64,000 nt of DNA from assembly GCA_903929755.1 (NCBI GenBank), contig CAIYVZ010000052.1, forward strand, positions 62,001 through 126,000. The letters run 5' to 3'. Under the pieces are notes generated by a model. It was not told the origin of the DNA. It saw nothing but the letters and a program-made list of their open reading frames with translations, and made no database searches. A program made the position numbers and the translations under genes. Positions 17,278 to 25,671 of the stretch are shown here, in pieces; position 1 is the first letter of the stretch; every line of letters begins with the position of its first letter. Origin of the DNA: an uncultured Acidobacteriia bacterium. GTDB taxonomy: Bacteria; Acidobacteriota; Terriglobia; Bryobacterales; Bryobacteraceae.

Positions 17278-18032
17278 TCACTTTTCTTATCCTCCTGTTG
17301 GCGGCCGCCATGGGTGGAGCCTCCAACGCACTGGCGGGCGGCGGAACCTTCATCGTTTTTCCTGCCTTGCTGCTCGCCGGCCTGGCCTCCATTAAGGCCA
17401 ACGCGACTGCCTCGCTCGTCCTCATGCCCGGCGGATTTGCCTCCGCCTGGGTCTACCGAAACACCATCGCGAACGGTTCCCGGCGCTTCCTCTGGCTCAT
17501 GGTGGGCGTGAGCCTCGTGGGCGCTACTGCGGGCAGCCTCTTGCTGCTGCGGACCCCAAATTCCACATTCTCGGCGCTCGTCCCCTGGCTCCTTTTGATC
17601 GCCACCAGCGTCTTCACCCTGGCACCGTGGCTTCGAAAAATGGCAGCCGGAGCCTCAGGCCACCAGTCCACCATCGGCCTCGTCCTGGGCCAGTTCCTCA
17701 TCTCCGCGTACGGCGGGTATTTCGGAGCCGGCATGGGCGTGCTCATGATTGCCCTCTACCTGGTAGCCACCAAGCTCGACATCCACGAAGCCAGCGGTCT
17801 CCGCCTCGCCTGCGCCAGCATGATCAACCTTCTCGCCGTCGTCATCTTCGCCTGGCGCGGCGCTCTCGACTACCGCCTTGGTATCCCTATGCTGGTCGCC
17901 GGCGTTGCCGGGGGCTACCTCGGGGCCATTCTGGTAAAACGCCTCGACGCCAACGTGGCCCGCCGCGCCATCCTCACCTACGCCTGGGCTCTCACCGCTT
18001 TCTTCTTCGCTAAGACCTTCATCAAGTTCTGA
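17274..18032 (+). CDS. TauE/SafE family membrane transporter
   Basis: This 252-residue membrane protein has about eight hydrophobic segments and both typical halves of the sulfite-exporter family. The N-terminal half has GGASNALAGGGTFIVFPALL and the second half repeats it as YGGYFGAGMGVLMIA. Members export organosulfur anions or related acids. The first plausible start is a TTG at 17274 that overlaps the cupin stop as TTGA. Upstream in-frame codons are cupin sequence in another frame, so a four-base overlap start is the best explanation. Confidence 0.85.
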   Translation: MITFLILLLAAAMGGASNALAGGGTFIVFPALLLAGLASIKANATASLVLMPGGFASAWVYRNTIANGSRRFLWLMVGVSLVGATAGSLLLLRTPNSTFSALVPWLLLIATSVFTLAPWLRKMAAGASGHQSTIGLVLGQFLISAYGGYFGAGMGVLMIALYLVATKLDIHEASGLRLACASMINLLAVVIFAWRGALDYRLGIPMLVAGVAGGYLGAILVKRLDANVARRAILTYAWALTAFFFAKTFIKF

Positions 18033-18036
18033 CGAT

Positions 18037-18426
18037 ATGAAACTTCGCAGCGCCCTCGCCATTTTCGGAGGCTTCCTGGCCCTGGCCATCCTGTCGCTGC
18101 TGACTGATGCGATCCTCCGCGTGAACGGCATCTTCTCCCCGCTGGGAAAGCCAATGTCGGACGCATTATTCGGTCTGGCTACCGCATACCGCATTCTCTA
18201 CACCGTTTTCAGTGGCTACCTAACCGCTCGCCTGGCACCGAATCGCCCCCGGCAGCACGTCATGATCCTGACTCTGGTCGGGACCGCCCTCGCTACCATC
18301 GGTGCCGTCACCACTTGGGATAAGGGCCCGGAATTCGGTCCCAAATGGTATCCCCTCGCCCTCATCGTTACTGCGCCGGTTACTCTGATTGGCGGAAAAC
18401 TCGTCTATGGTTCTGGGCAGCAGTGA
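18037..18426 (+). CDS. Small membrane protein, hypothetical
   Basis: This 129-residue protein has four hydrophobic segments (about 5-25, 48-65, 72-92 and 103-122). It begins MKLRSALAIFGGFLALA only four bases after the TauE stop, so it is probably in the same operon. No catalytic motif is visible. Similar small four-helix proteins occur widely without assigned function. Confidence 0.7.
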   Translation: MKLRSALAIFGGFLALAILSLLTDAILRVNGIFSPLGKPMSDALFGLATAYRILYTVFSGYLTARLAPNRPRQHVMILTLVGTALATIGAVTTWDKGPEFGPKWYPLALIVTAPVTLIGGKLVYGSGQQ

Positions 18427-18658
18427 ACTTGTCTCCGGCCTGAAGCACGAGGTCCACATTCGCGGCAATCGGATGTCGAAAATCGAGACCCACATGCTGG
18501 TTTACCGCCCGTCGCCCAAACCACCGCAGGGCGGGGCGACAACAAAAGCTCTCTTCCCGCTGGACAAACCTGTGCCCGCCGCTCTTCTGAAGAAGATCGT
18601 TAAAGCCCGCATCGCCCCGAACGAAGAAAAAGAAGCCGCGAAAAAACGCAAAAAGTAG
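18407..18658 (+). CDS. Short protein resembling a DUF1801 C-terminus
   Basis: This frame encodes about 83 residues (start at 18407, or an internal ATG at 18473). The C-terminal half, ALFPLDKPVPAALLKKIVKA followed by a Lys-rich tail, resembles the last strand and helix of DUF1801/YdhG-type proteins. The N-terminal part of that domain is missing, and the start overlaps the preceding gene by 20 bp. It may be a truncated gene or a short family member. Confidence is limited because the resemblance covers only about 35 residues. Confidence 0.5.
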   Translation: MVLGSSELVSGLKHEVHIRGNRMSKIETHMLVYRPSPKPPQGGATTKALFPLDKPVPAALLKKIVKARIAPNEEKEAAKKRKK

Positions 18659-18665
18659 CTCGGGC

Positions 18666-20105
18666 CTACCCGAACAACTCCTGCACCACCTGGCCAGCCA
18701 AAACCGTGGGCCGTTCGGCCCTCCCATTATGCTGGAACGTTGTCTTCAAATGGTCCAGACCGAGCGACCAAAGAATCGACGCATGAATGTCATGCACGTG
18801 CACCGGGCGTTCCACCGCGCGCAGACCCACTTCGTCGGTAGCCCCGATATACCGGCCACCCTTCACGCCGCCGCCCGCCATCCACATCGTGAAGCCCCAC
18901 GGATTATGGTCGCGCCCGTCCGTCAGTTCATTGAACGGTGTCCGACCGAACTCACCGCCCCAAACGATCAGCGTGTCCTCCAGCAGTCCGCGTTGCTTCA
19001 GATCCGCCAGCAGGCCGGCAATCGGCTTATCCGATGCCCGGCACCACTTCGTATGGTTCGCCTCGATATGTTCGTGCGCATCCCACCCGCTGCCCGAGCC
19101 GCAGTACAGCTCAATGAACCGAACTCCGCGCTCTACCAAACGCCGAGCCATCAGGCAATTCGCGCCAAATACCTGCGTTGCCGGATCATCCAGGCCGTAC
19201 ATCGCCTTCGTCGCCGCCGACTCCTTCACCAAATCCACGGCTTCTGAAGCCGAGGACTGCATCTGATACGCGAGCTCCCAGCTCCGGATCCGCGCATCCA
19301 GTTCCGTATCGTCTGACTTATCTTTCGACCAGATCTGGTTCAGACCCTTCAGCAACCCCAACTGATTCCGCTGCTGCTCATCCGAGATTGTCGAAGGCGG
19401 GTGCAGATCCAGAATCGGCGTGTCGCCGCGGCGGAACTGCGTACCCTGATAAACCGCCGGCAGGAACCCGCCGCTCCAGTTATTCGTGCCGCCCAAAGGA
19501 TCGCGGTCATCCGTCATCACCACAAACGACGGCAGATTCTTGTTCGCCGTCCCCAGGCCATAATTCACCCACGCGCCCAGCGAAGGCCGCCCGGCCAGAA
19601 TCGAGCCCGTATTCATCTGGCAAACCGAACCCACGTGGTTAATGCCGTCCGCCCAACACGACCGCACCACCGCAATGTCGTCCATGTGTTCGGCAACATT
19701 CTGATACCAGTCGGACGCCCACATCCCGCTCTGCCCGTACTGCTTCCACGTCCGCTTCGGAGCCATCAGCGTGTTGTCCGCCGTACCCCGCGAGGTCTGC
19801 TTCGGCTTTGCAATGCTCGGGGGCAGGGGCTTGCCATCCAGCTTCTGCAGAAGAGGCTTCGGGTCAAAGGTATCTACCTGGCTGGGGCCACCTTCCATGA
19901 ACAGGAAGATCACCGACTTCGCCGTCGGCTTGTGATGCGGCGTCTTCGGAGCCAGCGGATCGGGAGCCATACGCCCAGCCGGGGCTGCAACAGCCTGCTG
20001 CGCCAGCATGTCGGCCAGGGCAATGCCTGCCAGGCCGCTGCCCGCTTTCGTGAAGAACTCACGGCGGGACGATACATTCCAGTGGTGACGAAGTTTATTC
20101 AGCAT
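18666..20105 (-). CDS. DUF1501 domain protein (Tat-exported, sulfatase-like fold)
   Basis: This 479-residue protein begins with a Tat signal (SRREFFTKAGSGLAGIALAD). It carries the full DUF1501 pattern, related to alkaline-phosphatase/sulfatase folds: FLFMEGGPSQVDTFDPKPLL near the start, DDRDPLGGTNNW, GWDAHEHIEANH and WGGEFGRTPFNELTDGRDHN toward the end. These proteins are abundant in Planctomycetes, Verrucomicrobia and Acidobacteria next to cytochrome/DUF1549/DUF1553 proteins, as here. The function is not established; polysaccharide breakdown is often suggested. It is 10 bp downstream of its partner. Confidence 0.92.
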   Translation of the reverse strand: MLNKLRHHWNVSSRREFFTKAGSGLAGIALADMLAQQAVAAPAGRMAPDPLAPKTPHHKPTAKSVIFLFMEGGPSQVDTFDPKPLLQKLDGKPLPPSIAKPKQTSRGTADNTLMAPKRTWKQYGQSGMWASDWYQNVAEHMDDIAVVRSCWADGINHVGSVCQMNTGSILAGRPSLGAWVNYGLGTANKNLPSFVVMTDDRDPLGGTNNWSGGFLPAVYQGTQFRRGDTPILDLHPPSTISDEQQRNQLGLLKGLNQIWSKDKSDDTELDARIRSWELAYQMQSSASEAVDLVKESAATKAMYGLDDPATQVFGANCLMARRLVERGVRFIELYCGSGSGWDAHEHIEANHTKWCRASDKPIAGLLADLKQRGLLEDTLIVWGGEFGRTPFNELTDGRDHNPWGFTMWMAGGGVKGGRYIGATDEVGLRAVERPVHVHDIHASILWSLGLDHLKTTFQHNGRAERPTVLAGQVVQELFG

Positions 20106-20115
20106 GTCGCGTTTC

Positions 20116-22632
20116 CTAGTTAATGTACATGAACTCGTTCGAACTCATCAGGGTATGGCAGAAGTCCACAAACGCCGCTGCCTTGGCCGGATCCATACCC
20201 TTCGGCATATTCTCCGGCAACAGAACCTTTTCATTCTTCGCCAGCCGCGCCGAAAGTACCGTGGTTTGCTTCTCCAGGAAGCCCTGCACGGTCTTCACTT
20301 CTTCCGCCTTCGGAGCCCGCGAGAACGTCAGCCGGAACGCCCGCTCAATCTGTTGGGCCGGTTCCAGACCCGGATCGTTCAGCACCCGACCCGCCAGAGC
20401 CTGGCTCCAGTCCAGCACCAGTTTGTCGTTCATCATCGTCAGTGCCTGGCTCGGCACCACTGTGGCAAAGCGCCGCGCACAGCTCTCTTCCGTGGAAGGC
20501 GCGTCAAACGCCTCAAACATCGGGTAGGTGAGAATCCTTTTCACCACCACGTAAATGCTGCGCCGATTCGCCTCGGCTTCGTCCTTCTCTACCGGCCACG
20601 CGGAATACCCAACGGCATTCACGCCCGCTGGCAATTCCGGCCGCATGCCTTGCCCGCCCACCTGCGGATTCAACTTCCCGCTTGTCAGTAACATCGCGTC
20701 GCGCAGAACTTCGCCTTCCACACGGTGCCGCGGATAACGCCACAGCAGCTTGTTGTCGGGATCAGCAGTCGCGGAGGCCTCTGTCGAAGCCGAAGATGTC
20801 TGATAAGTATTCGACAGCATGATCTGCCGGTGCAATTTCTTCATGCTCCAGCCATTTTCCATTAAGGACGTCGCCAGATAATCCAGCAGAGCCTGATTCG
20901 ACGGCCGTTCCCCGGCAATCCCGAAATCATTGCTGCTCGCCACAATCCCGGTCCCGAAATGCCCCTGCCAGATCCGGTTCGCCATCACCCTCGCCGTCAG
21001 GGGGTTCTTCGCATCGGCCAACCAGTTCGCCAGCGCCGCCCGCCGACCCTGCGAAAGATCCGCATCCTGGCCGTTCAGAATCGTCAGAAACCCGGGCTTC
21101 ACTTCTTCCTTCGGAGCCATCCAGGAGCCTGCAGCCAGCACAAATGCGGGCGGGGCATCCGGACCGTTCTCCACCATCGTCTGCGCCATCGGAGCCTTCG
21201 GCTTCATCGCGTCCAGCGACTTCAACTGGCTGGCAAGTTCATCGAAATGCTTCTTCTCCGCCGGCTTCAGCTTCTTGGCAAAACTTTCGTCCGTGTGTGT
21301 GATCTGCGGCATCCCATGGAACACCAGCAGCTTCTGGAAAGGAGTCCTCTCCGCTTCCGGAGTCCGGATCGCAGCCTGGGTGCCTGCTGAAAAGCGCGGC
21401 ATGTAGTAATCGGTCTCAGTCTTCGCGAACGTCGCCACCAGCGCATGCATCTCGGCCCGAATCGGAGCCGTCTTTGCTTCATACTCGGCCATTTGTTGGT
21501 CGTACTTCGCCCGAGCCTCACCCGTCAGCAGGACCGTCTGGTCTTCCGGCCGAATATTAGAGAAAAACGCCTGCAGCTTGTAGTAATCCTTCTGCAGAAT
21601 CGGATCAAACTTGTGGTCATGGCACTTGGCGCAGCCAAACGTCAGGCCCATAAATGCCGCCGCCGTGGTGTCCGTAACGTTATTCAGCAGCTCACTGCGC
21701 CGTAGTTCCATGGAGGGCTGATTCGTTTCGTCCGTGTAATGCCGCAGGAAGCCCGTCGCGATCTTCGCCTCCAGATTGCCTGGATACATCACATCGCCCG
21801 CCAGCTGTTCTTTGATGAAACGGTCGTACGGCTTATCGTTATTGAACGCGTCGATCACATAATCGCGATACCGCCAGATGTTGGGCCGGAACTCGTCCGC
21901 CTTGAAGCCATTCGAATCCGCATACCGGGCCACGTCCAGCCACATCCGACCCCATCGCTCGCCATAGTGTGGCGAAGCCAGCAGCCGGTCCACCACTTTC
22001 GCAAAAGCATCCGCCGAAGCATCCGCCACAAACGCCTGCGTCTCTTCCGGCGTTGGCGGTAAACCAGTCAGATCCAGCGTCGCCCGCCGCAGCAGCGTGA
22101 CTTTGTCCGCCTTCGCGTTCATCCGGATCTTCTTCTCCGCCAGCTTCGCGTTCAAAAACGCGTCCACCGAACTCATCGCGGGCTTCGCCACCGGCTGGAA
22201 GAACCAGTACCGCTTCTGCATCGCGCTGAACGCCGGAGCTCCCGTCGCCGATGACGTCGCCGACGACATTAACAAAGGAGACGCCTCCCACTTCGCGCCC
22301 GCCTCGATCCAGCCCTTGAACAGCCCAATCTGCGCATCTGTCAGCCGGCTGCCAAACGGCATCTGAGGCTGTACCTGACCGGTCAGGTACCGATACAACC
22401 GGCTCTCCTCCGGTTTTCCCGCCACCACAGCCGCACCGTGCTTGCCGCCCTTCGCCAGACCCTCGGCCGTGCGCAGATCCAGATCCGACATCTGCGACGC
22501 CGAACCATGGCACTGCACACACTTCGCCGCAATCAACGGAGCGATGTCTTTCGAGAACGACACCTGCCCAAACAACGCCGCGGCGGGCAAAACCAGCAAA
22601 CAGAAAGGCTTCAACAAGGAGCGCAAATCCAA
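20116..22632 (-). CDS. Planctomycete-type cytochrome c/DUF1549/DUF1553 protein
   Basis: This 838-residue exported protein has a signal peptide (about 1-22) and a cytochrome domain with heme motif CVQCHGS near residue 38. DUF1549 follows (LDLTGLPPTPEETQAFVAD, SPHYGERWGRMWLDVARYAD). A second CAKCHDHKFDPI motif lies mid-protein. DUF1553 is at the C-terminus (NPLTARVMANRIWQGHFGTG, GQGMRPELPAGVNAVGYSAW). It forms a two-gene operon with the DUF1501 gene. Role unproven; a periplasmic oxidative or carbohydrate-related function is inferred from the heme sites. Its 5' end faces the sugar dehydrogenase gene across a 153-bp gap where GC skew changes sign. Confidence 0.93.
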   Translation of the reverse strand: MDLRSLLKPFCLLVLPAAALFGQVSFSKDIAPLIAAKCVQCHGSASQMSDLDLRTAEGLAKGGKHGAAVVAGKPEESRLYRYLTGQVQPQMPFGSRLTDAQIGLFKGWIEAGAKWEASPLLMSSATSSATGAPAFSAMQKRYWFFQPVAKPAMSSVDAFLNAKLAEKKIRMNAKADKVTLLRRATLDLTGLPPTPEETQAFVADASADAFAKVVDRLLASPHYGERWGRMWLDVARYADSNGFKADEFRPNIWRYRDYVIDAFNNDKPYDRFIKEQLAGDVMYPGNLEAKIATGFLRHYTDETNQPSMELRRSELLNNVTDTTAAAFMGLTFGCAKCHDHKFDPILQKDYYKLQAFFSNIRPEDQTVLLTGEARAKYDQQMAEYEAKTAPIRAEMHALVATFAKTETDYYMPRFSAGTQAAIRTPEAERTPFQKLLVFHGMPQITHTDESFAKKLKPAEKKHFDELASQLKSLDAMKPKAPMAQTMVENGPDAPPAFVLAAGSWMAPKEEVKPGFLTILNGQDADLSQGRRAALANWLADAKNPLTARVMANRIWQGHFGTGIVASSNDFGIAGERPSNQALLDYLATSLMENGWSMKKLHRQIMLSNTYQTSSASTEASATADPDNKLLWRYPRHRVEGEVLRDAMLLTSGKLNPQVGGQGMRPELPAGVNAVGYSAWPVEKDEAEANRRSIYVVVKRILTYPMFEAFDAPSTEESCARRFATVVPSQALTMMNDKLVLDWSQALAGRVLNDPGLEPAQQIERAFRLTFSRAPKAEEVKTVQGFLEKQTTVLSARLAKNEKVLLPENMPKGMDPAKAAAFVDFCHTLMSSNEFMYIN

Positions 22633-22785
22633 TACCTCATCATGGATTATCTACCAAACCGAGCCCCCGTGCAGCGCAAATGTAATATTTTTTTGTTTTC
22701 CGCCAACGGCTGGGACCTGGTCGCAACCTGCCTGGTCCTCTCACCCGCCAGGCGCATACGTTATGATTCCTGGTGGGACATGCTC

Positions 22786-24648
22786 ATGAAATTTTCGAAG
22801 CTGACAGGGATTTTGATAGCTGGTTTGGCCGTTTGCGGCTCTGGTTTGGCGCAGGATTCGCCGGATTCGGTCCGGCGGGGAACGAAGCAATTCCGCAAGA
22901 GCGTGTTGATTTCCGGACTGGAAGGTCCGTGGGAACTCACGTGGGGCCCGGACAAGATGCTCTGGGTGACGGAACGCACGGGCAAGCGCGTGGTGCGGGT
23001 GGATCCGGCGAACGGGACGAAGAAAGTCGCGGTCACAATTGATGAGGTGTCGGTGCCAGGCGGGCAGGATGGCTTGCTGGGCATGGCGCTGCATCCCGAT
23101 CTGTTGAAAGGCAAAGGCAACGACTTCGTGTACGTGGCGTATAGCTATGTAGACAAGGCGAAGGGCGCCGATCCGGCGGTAACGGACGAAACAAGCCCCT
23201 ATCGCTACCTTTACATGAAGGTGGTGCGCTTCACGTACGATGCCGCGTCAGGCACGCTGGCGAAGCCGATGGTGCTTATCACGGGCCTGCCGGCCAGTAA
23301 CGACCACATGGGGGGGCGGCTCAAGGTGGGGCCCGACGGGAAACTCTATCTCACGATCGGAGACCAGGGAAATAATCAGCTGGGCAATTTCTGCATTGCC
23401 ATTGAGGCGCAGCGGCTGCCGACAACGAAGGAAGTGGCGGACAAGAACTATGTTGCGTATGTGGGCAAGTCGCTGCGGATCAACATAGATGGCTCGGTGC
23501 CTGCCGATAATCCAAAGCTCGATGGCGTCGTCAGCCACGTGTATACATATGGACACCGCAATCCGCAGGGGCTGAATTTCGGGCCCGACGGGACCCTGTA
23601 TTCCTCCGAGCATGGTCCGAACACGGATGACGAAGTGAATGTGCTGCGCGCTGGCGGGAACTATGGCTGGCCTCGCGTGGCGGGCTTCAAAGACAATAAG
23701 GCGTATGAATTTGCGCGCTGGAAGGATGCTTCGAAGCCTTGTTCTGACCTGACGTACAGTTTCTACGGCCTCGATCCCTCCGTGCCCCGTGAGCCGGAAA
23801 CATCGTTCACACAGCCCTTTGTAGAGCCGGTGGCGACCATGTTTACGGTGCCGACAGGCTTCAATTTCAATGACCCGGCCTGCAAGAGCGCCGACCTGGT
23901 TTGCTGGCCGACGGTGGGCACGTCCGGCATCGAGTTCTACTCGGGCAAAAACGGCGGCATTCCCGGCTGGGACAAGGTCTTGCTGGTAACCACGCTGAAG
24001 CGCGGGTCCATTTACGTGCTGCCGCTGAAGGCGGACGGGAAGACCCCGGCGGGCAAGTTCTGGCGCTATTTCCAGTCAGAAAACCGCTACCGCGATACGG
24101 CGGTGAGTCCGGATCGCAAAACGATTTACGTGGCAACGGACCCTAGTGGTGTCACGGAAGCCCTGGCTGGTTCGGGCACCACACAACTGGAAGACAAGGG
24201 CGCAATTCTGGCGTTCACTTACACGGGCGAGGGCACAGGAGCGCCAGTGGAACCCCGGGCGGTGAGTAAGGCTGCTTCGGCGACAACCAGCGTGCCAGCC
24301 GTGTCGGCGGGCGGCGGGGAAACGCCGGAGTTCACGGCGGCGCAGGCTGCGGCGGGGAAGGTAGCCTATGCATCGAATTGTGCGGTCTGCCATGGCAACA
24401 ACCTCACGAACGGGTCATACGGGACTCCTCTGGGCGGAGAGTACTTTAAGAGCCATTGGGCGGGGAAGTCGCTAAAAGCGTTTTATGACAAAGCGCAGAA
24501 GACAATGCCGCCCTCGTCTCCCGGTTCTCTGACGGGCGAGAGTTACGCAAATATTGTGGCTTACATTCTAGGGATGAATGGGGCTAAGGCGGGCGGTTCG
24601 GCGATGGCGACCGGAGGCGATGGTCTGGAGAAGATGACCATCAAGTAG
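22786..24648 (+). CDS. PQQ-dependent sugar dehydrogenase fused to cytochrome c
   Basis: This 620-residue protein has a signal peptide (about 1-22), then a six-bladed propeller of the soluble glucose/sorbosone dehydrogenase family: GPWELTWGPDKMLWVTERTG, PGGQDGLLGMALHPD, TYGHRNPQGLNFGPDG and EHGPNTDDEVN. A Ser/Ala/Thr-rich linker (about 500-535) leads to a C-terminal class I cytochrome c with CAVCHGN and a distal Met in TMPPSSPG. It should oxidise an aldose in the periplasm and pass electrons through its own heme. The ATG at 22786 follows GGTGGGA; an ATG two codons earlier is possible. Confidence 0.9.
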   Translation: MKFSKLTGILIAGLAVCGSGLAQDSPDSVRRGTKQFRKSVLISGLEGPWELTWGPDKMLWVTERTGKRVVRVDPANGTKKVAVTIDEVSVPGGQDGLLGMALHPDLLKGKGNDFVYVAYSYVDKAKGADPAVTDETSPYRYLYMKVVRFTYDAASGTLAKPMVLITGLPASNDHMGGRLKVGPDGKLYLTIGDQGNNQLGNFCIAIEAQRLPTTKEVADKNYVAYVGKSLRINIDGSVPADNPKLDGVVSHVYTYGHRNPQGLNFGPDGTLYSSEHGPNTDDEVNVLRAGGNYGWPRVAGFKDNKAYEFARWKDASKPCSDLTYSFYGLDPSVPREPETSFTQPFVEPVATMFTVPTGFNFNDPACKSADLVCWPTVGTSGIEFYSGKNGGIPGWDKVLLVTTLKRGSIYVLPLKADGKTPAGKFWRYFQSENRYRDTAVSPDRKTIYVATDPSGVTEALAGSGTTQLEDKGAILAFTYTGEGTGAPVEPRAVSKAASATTSVPAVSAGGGETPEFTAAQAAAGKVAYASNCAVCHGNNLTNGSYGTPLGGEYFKSHWAGKSLKAFYDKAQKTMPPSSPGSLTGESYANIVAYILGMNGAKAGGSAMATGGDGLEKMTIK

Positions 24649-24700
24649 GTTCGTTTGCCGGTCAGGAACCGGTAAGCCGTCGTACAAGAAGCGAAAGGCA

Positions 24701-24734
24701 TGGCACTCTGGACCCATCAACATCCGGGGTGCCA
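24701..24734. other. Inverted repeat (12-bp stem with two G-T pairs)
   Basis: TGGCACTCTGGA (24701-24712) pairs with TCCGGGGTGCCA (24723-24734) around a ten-base loop. It lies between the stop of the sugar dehydrogenase (24648) and the convergent end of sdhB (24886). It is positioned to act as a terminator or mRNA-end structure, but no T-tract follows on either strand. Confidence 0.4.
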
Positions 24735-24885
24735 CGCTTATTAAAGCCGAAATATCGCTTCGGCCCGCTGAAGCCTTGGCTGTGGAGTAGAAGGTTTTTG
24801 GCGGCCTAACCGTAGCCGAGACCGCCGAATGAGAATGCATTTCTCCGCAGAGCGTGATGCGGGACTGGAACAGGCCGGAGGAGGA

Positions 24886-25671
24886 TTATTCCCCGCCGCT
24901 CCGGTGTTCACCACGTGAAGTCCAGGCCGCTTTCAGGTGATCGCGGTTCATTCTGGCGATCATTTCGAGCGGGATCTGCTTGGGGCATGCAGCTACACAC
25001 TCCCCAATATTTGTACAACTTCCAAACTGTTCCAGGCTCAGCTGCTCCACCATGCGGAGGGCGCGGCGAGAACGTTCCGCCTGGCCCTGCGGCAGTGTGC
25101 CGAGGTGAGAAATCTTCGCTCCCGTGAACAGGGCCGCCGCCGCATTCGGGCAGGCCGCCACACAGGCTCCGCAGCCAATACAGGCAGCAGCGTCCATGGC
25201 GATATCGGCAGCTTCCTTGGGGACGGAGATCGCGTTGCCATCGGGTGCGCTTCCGGTGCGGACGCTGACGTAGCCGCCGGCAGCGATAATACGGTCGAAA
25301 GCAGCACGATCGACAACCAGATCTTTCAGGACGGGGAATGCGGTGGCACGCCAGGGTTCCAGAAAGAGCTCTTCGCCATCCTTAAAGTGGCGCATATGCA
25401 ACTGGCAGATGGTGGTGCCTTTTTGGGGACCGTGAGCTACGCCGTTCACCATGAAACCGCACGAACCGCAGATACCTTCGCGACAGTCGTGTTCGAAGGC
25501 AATGGGCTCTTTGCCGTCGCTGATCAACTGTTCGTTGACCACGTCCAGCATTTCCAGGAACGACATGTCCTCACTTACATTGGGGGCGTCGTAACGCTCC
25601 ATGCGGCCAGGGGCTGCGGCATTGGCCTGCCGCCAAACATGCAGGGTTAAGTTCATCGAAGCCGGTTTCAT
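24886..25671 (-). CDS. sdhB: Succinate dehydrogenase/fumarate reductase iron-sulfur subunit
   Basis: This 261-residue protein carries electrons from FAD in SdhA to quinone. The [2Fe-2S] ligands are in CREGICGSC plus a Cys in [10 protein letters not shown]. The [4Fe-4S] set is [14 protein letters not shown], and the [3Fe-4S] set uses [14 protein letters not shown]. The sequence type matches the B-type complexes of Bacteroidota, Deltaproteobacteria and Acidobacteria. It starts with an ATGA overlap with the sdhA stop, ends the sdhCAB operon and is peripheral on the cytoplasmic face. Confidence 0.96.
   Translation of the reverse strand: MKPASMNLTLHVWRQANAAAPGRMERYDAPNVSEDMSFLEMLDVVNEQLISDGKEPIAFEHDCREGICGSCGFMVNGVAHGPQKGTTICQLHMRHFKDGEELFLEPWRATAFPVLKDLVVDRAAFDRIIAAGGYVSVRTGSAPDGNAISVPKEAADIAMDAAACIGCGACVAACPNAAAALFTGAKISHLGTLPQGQAERSRRALRMVEQLSLEQFGSCTNIGECVAACPKQIPLEMIARMNRDHLKAAWTSRGEHRSGGE

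Noticed and set aside
22647-22655. DnaA-box-like TTATCTACC at the skew switch
   Set aside because: It is a single site with two mismatches to the consensus and no cluster, so it is not evidence of an origin by itself.
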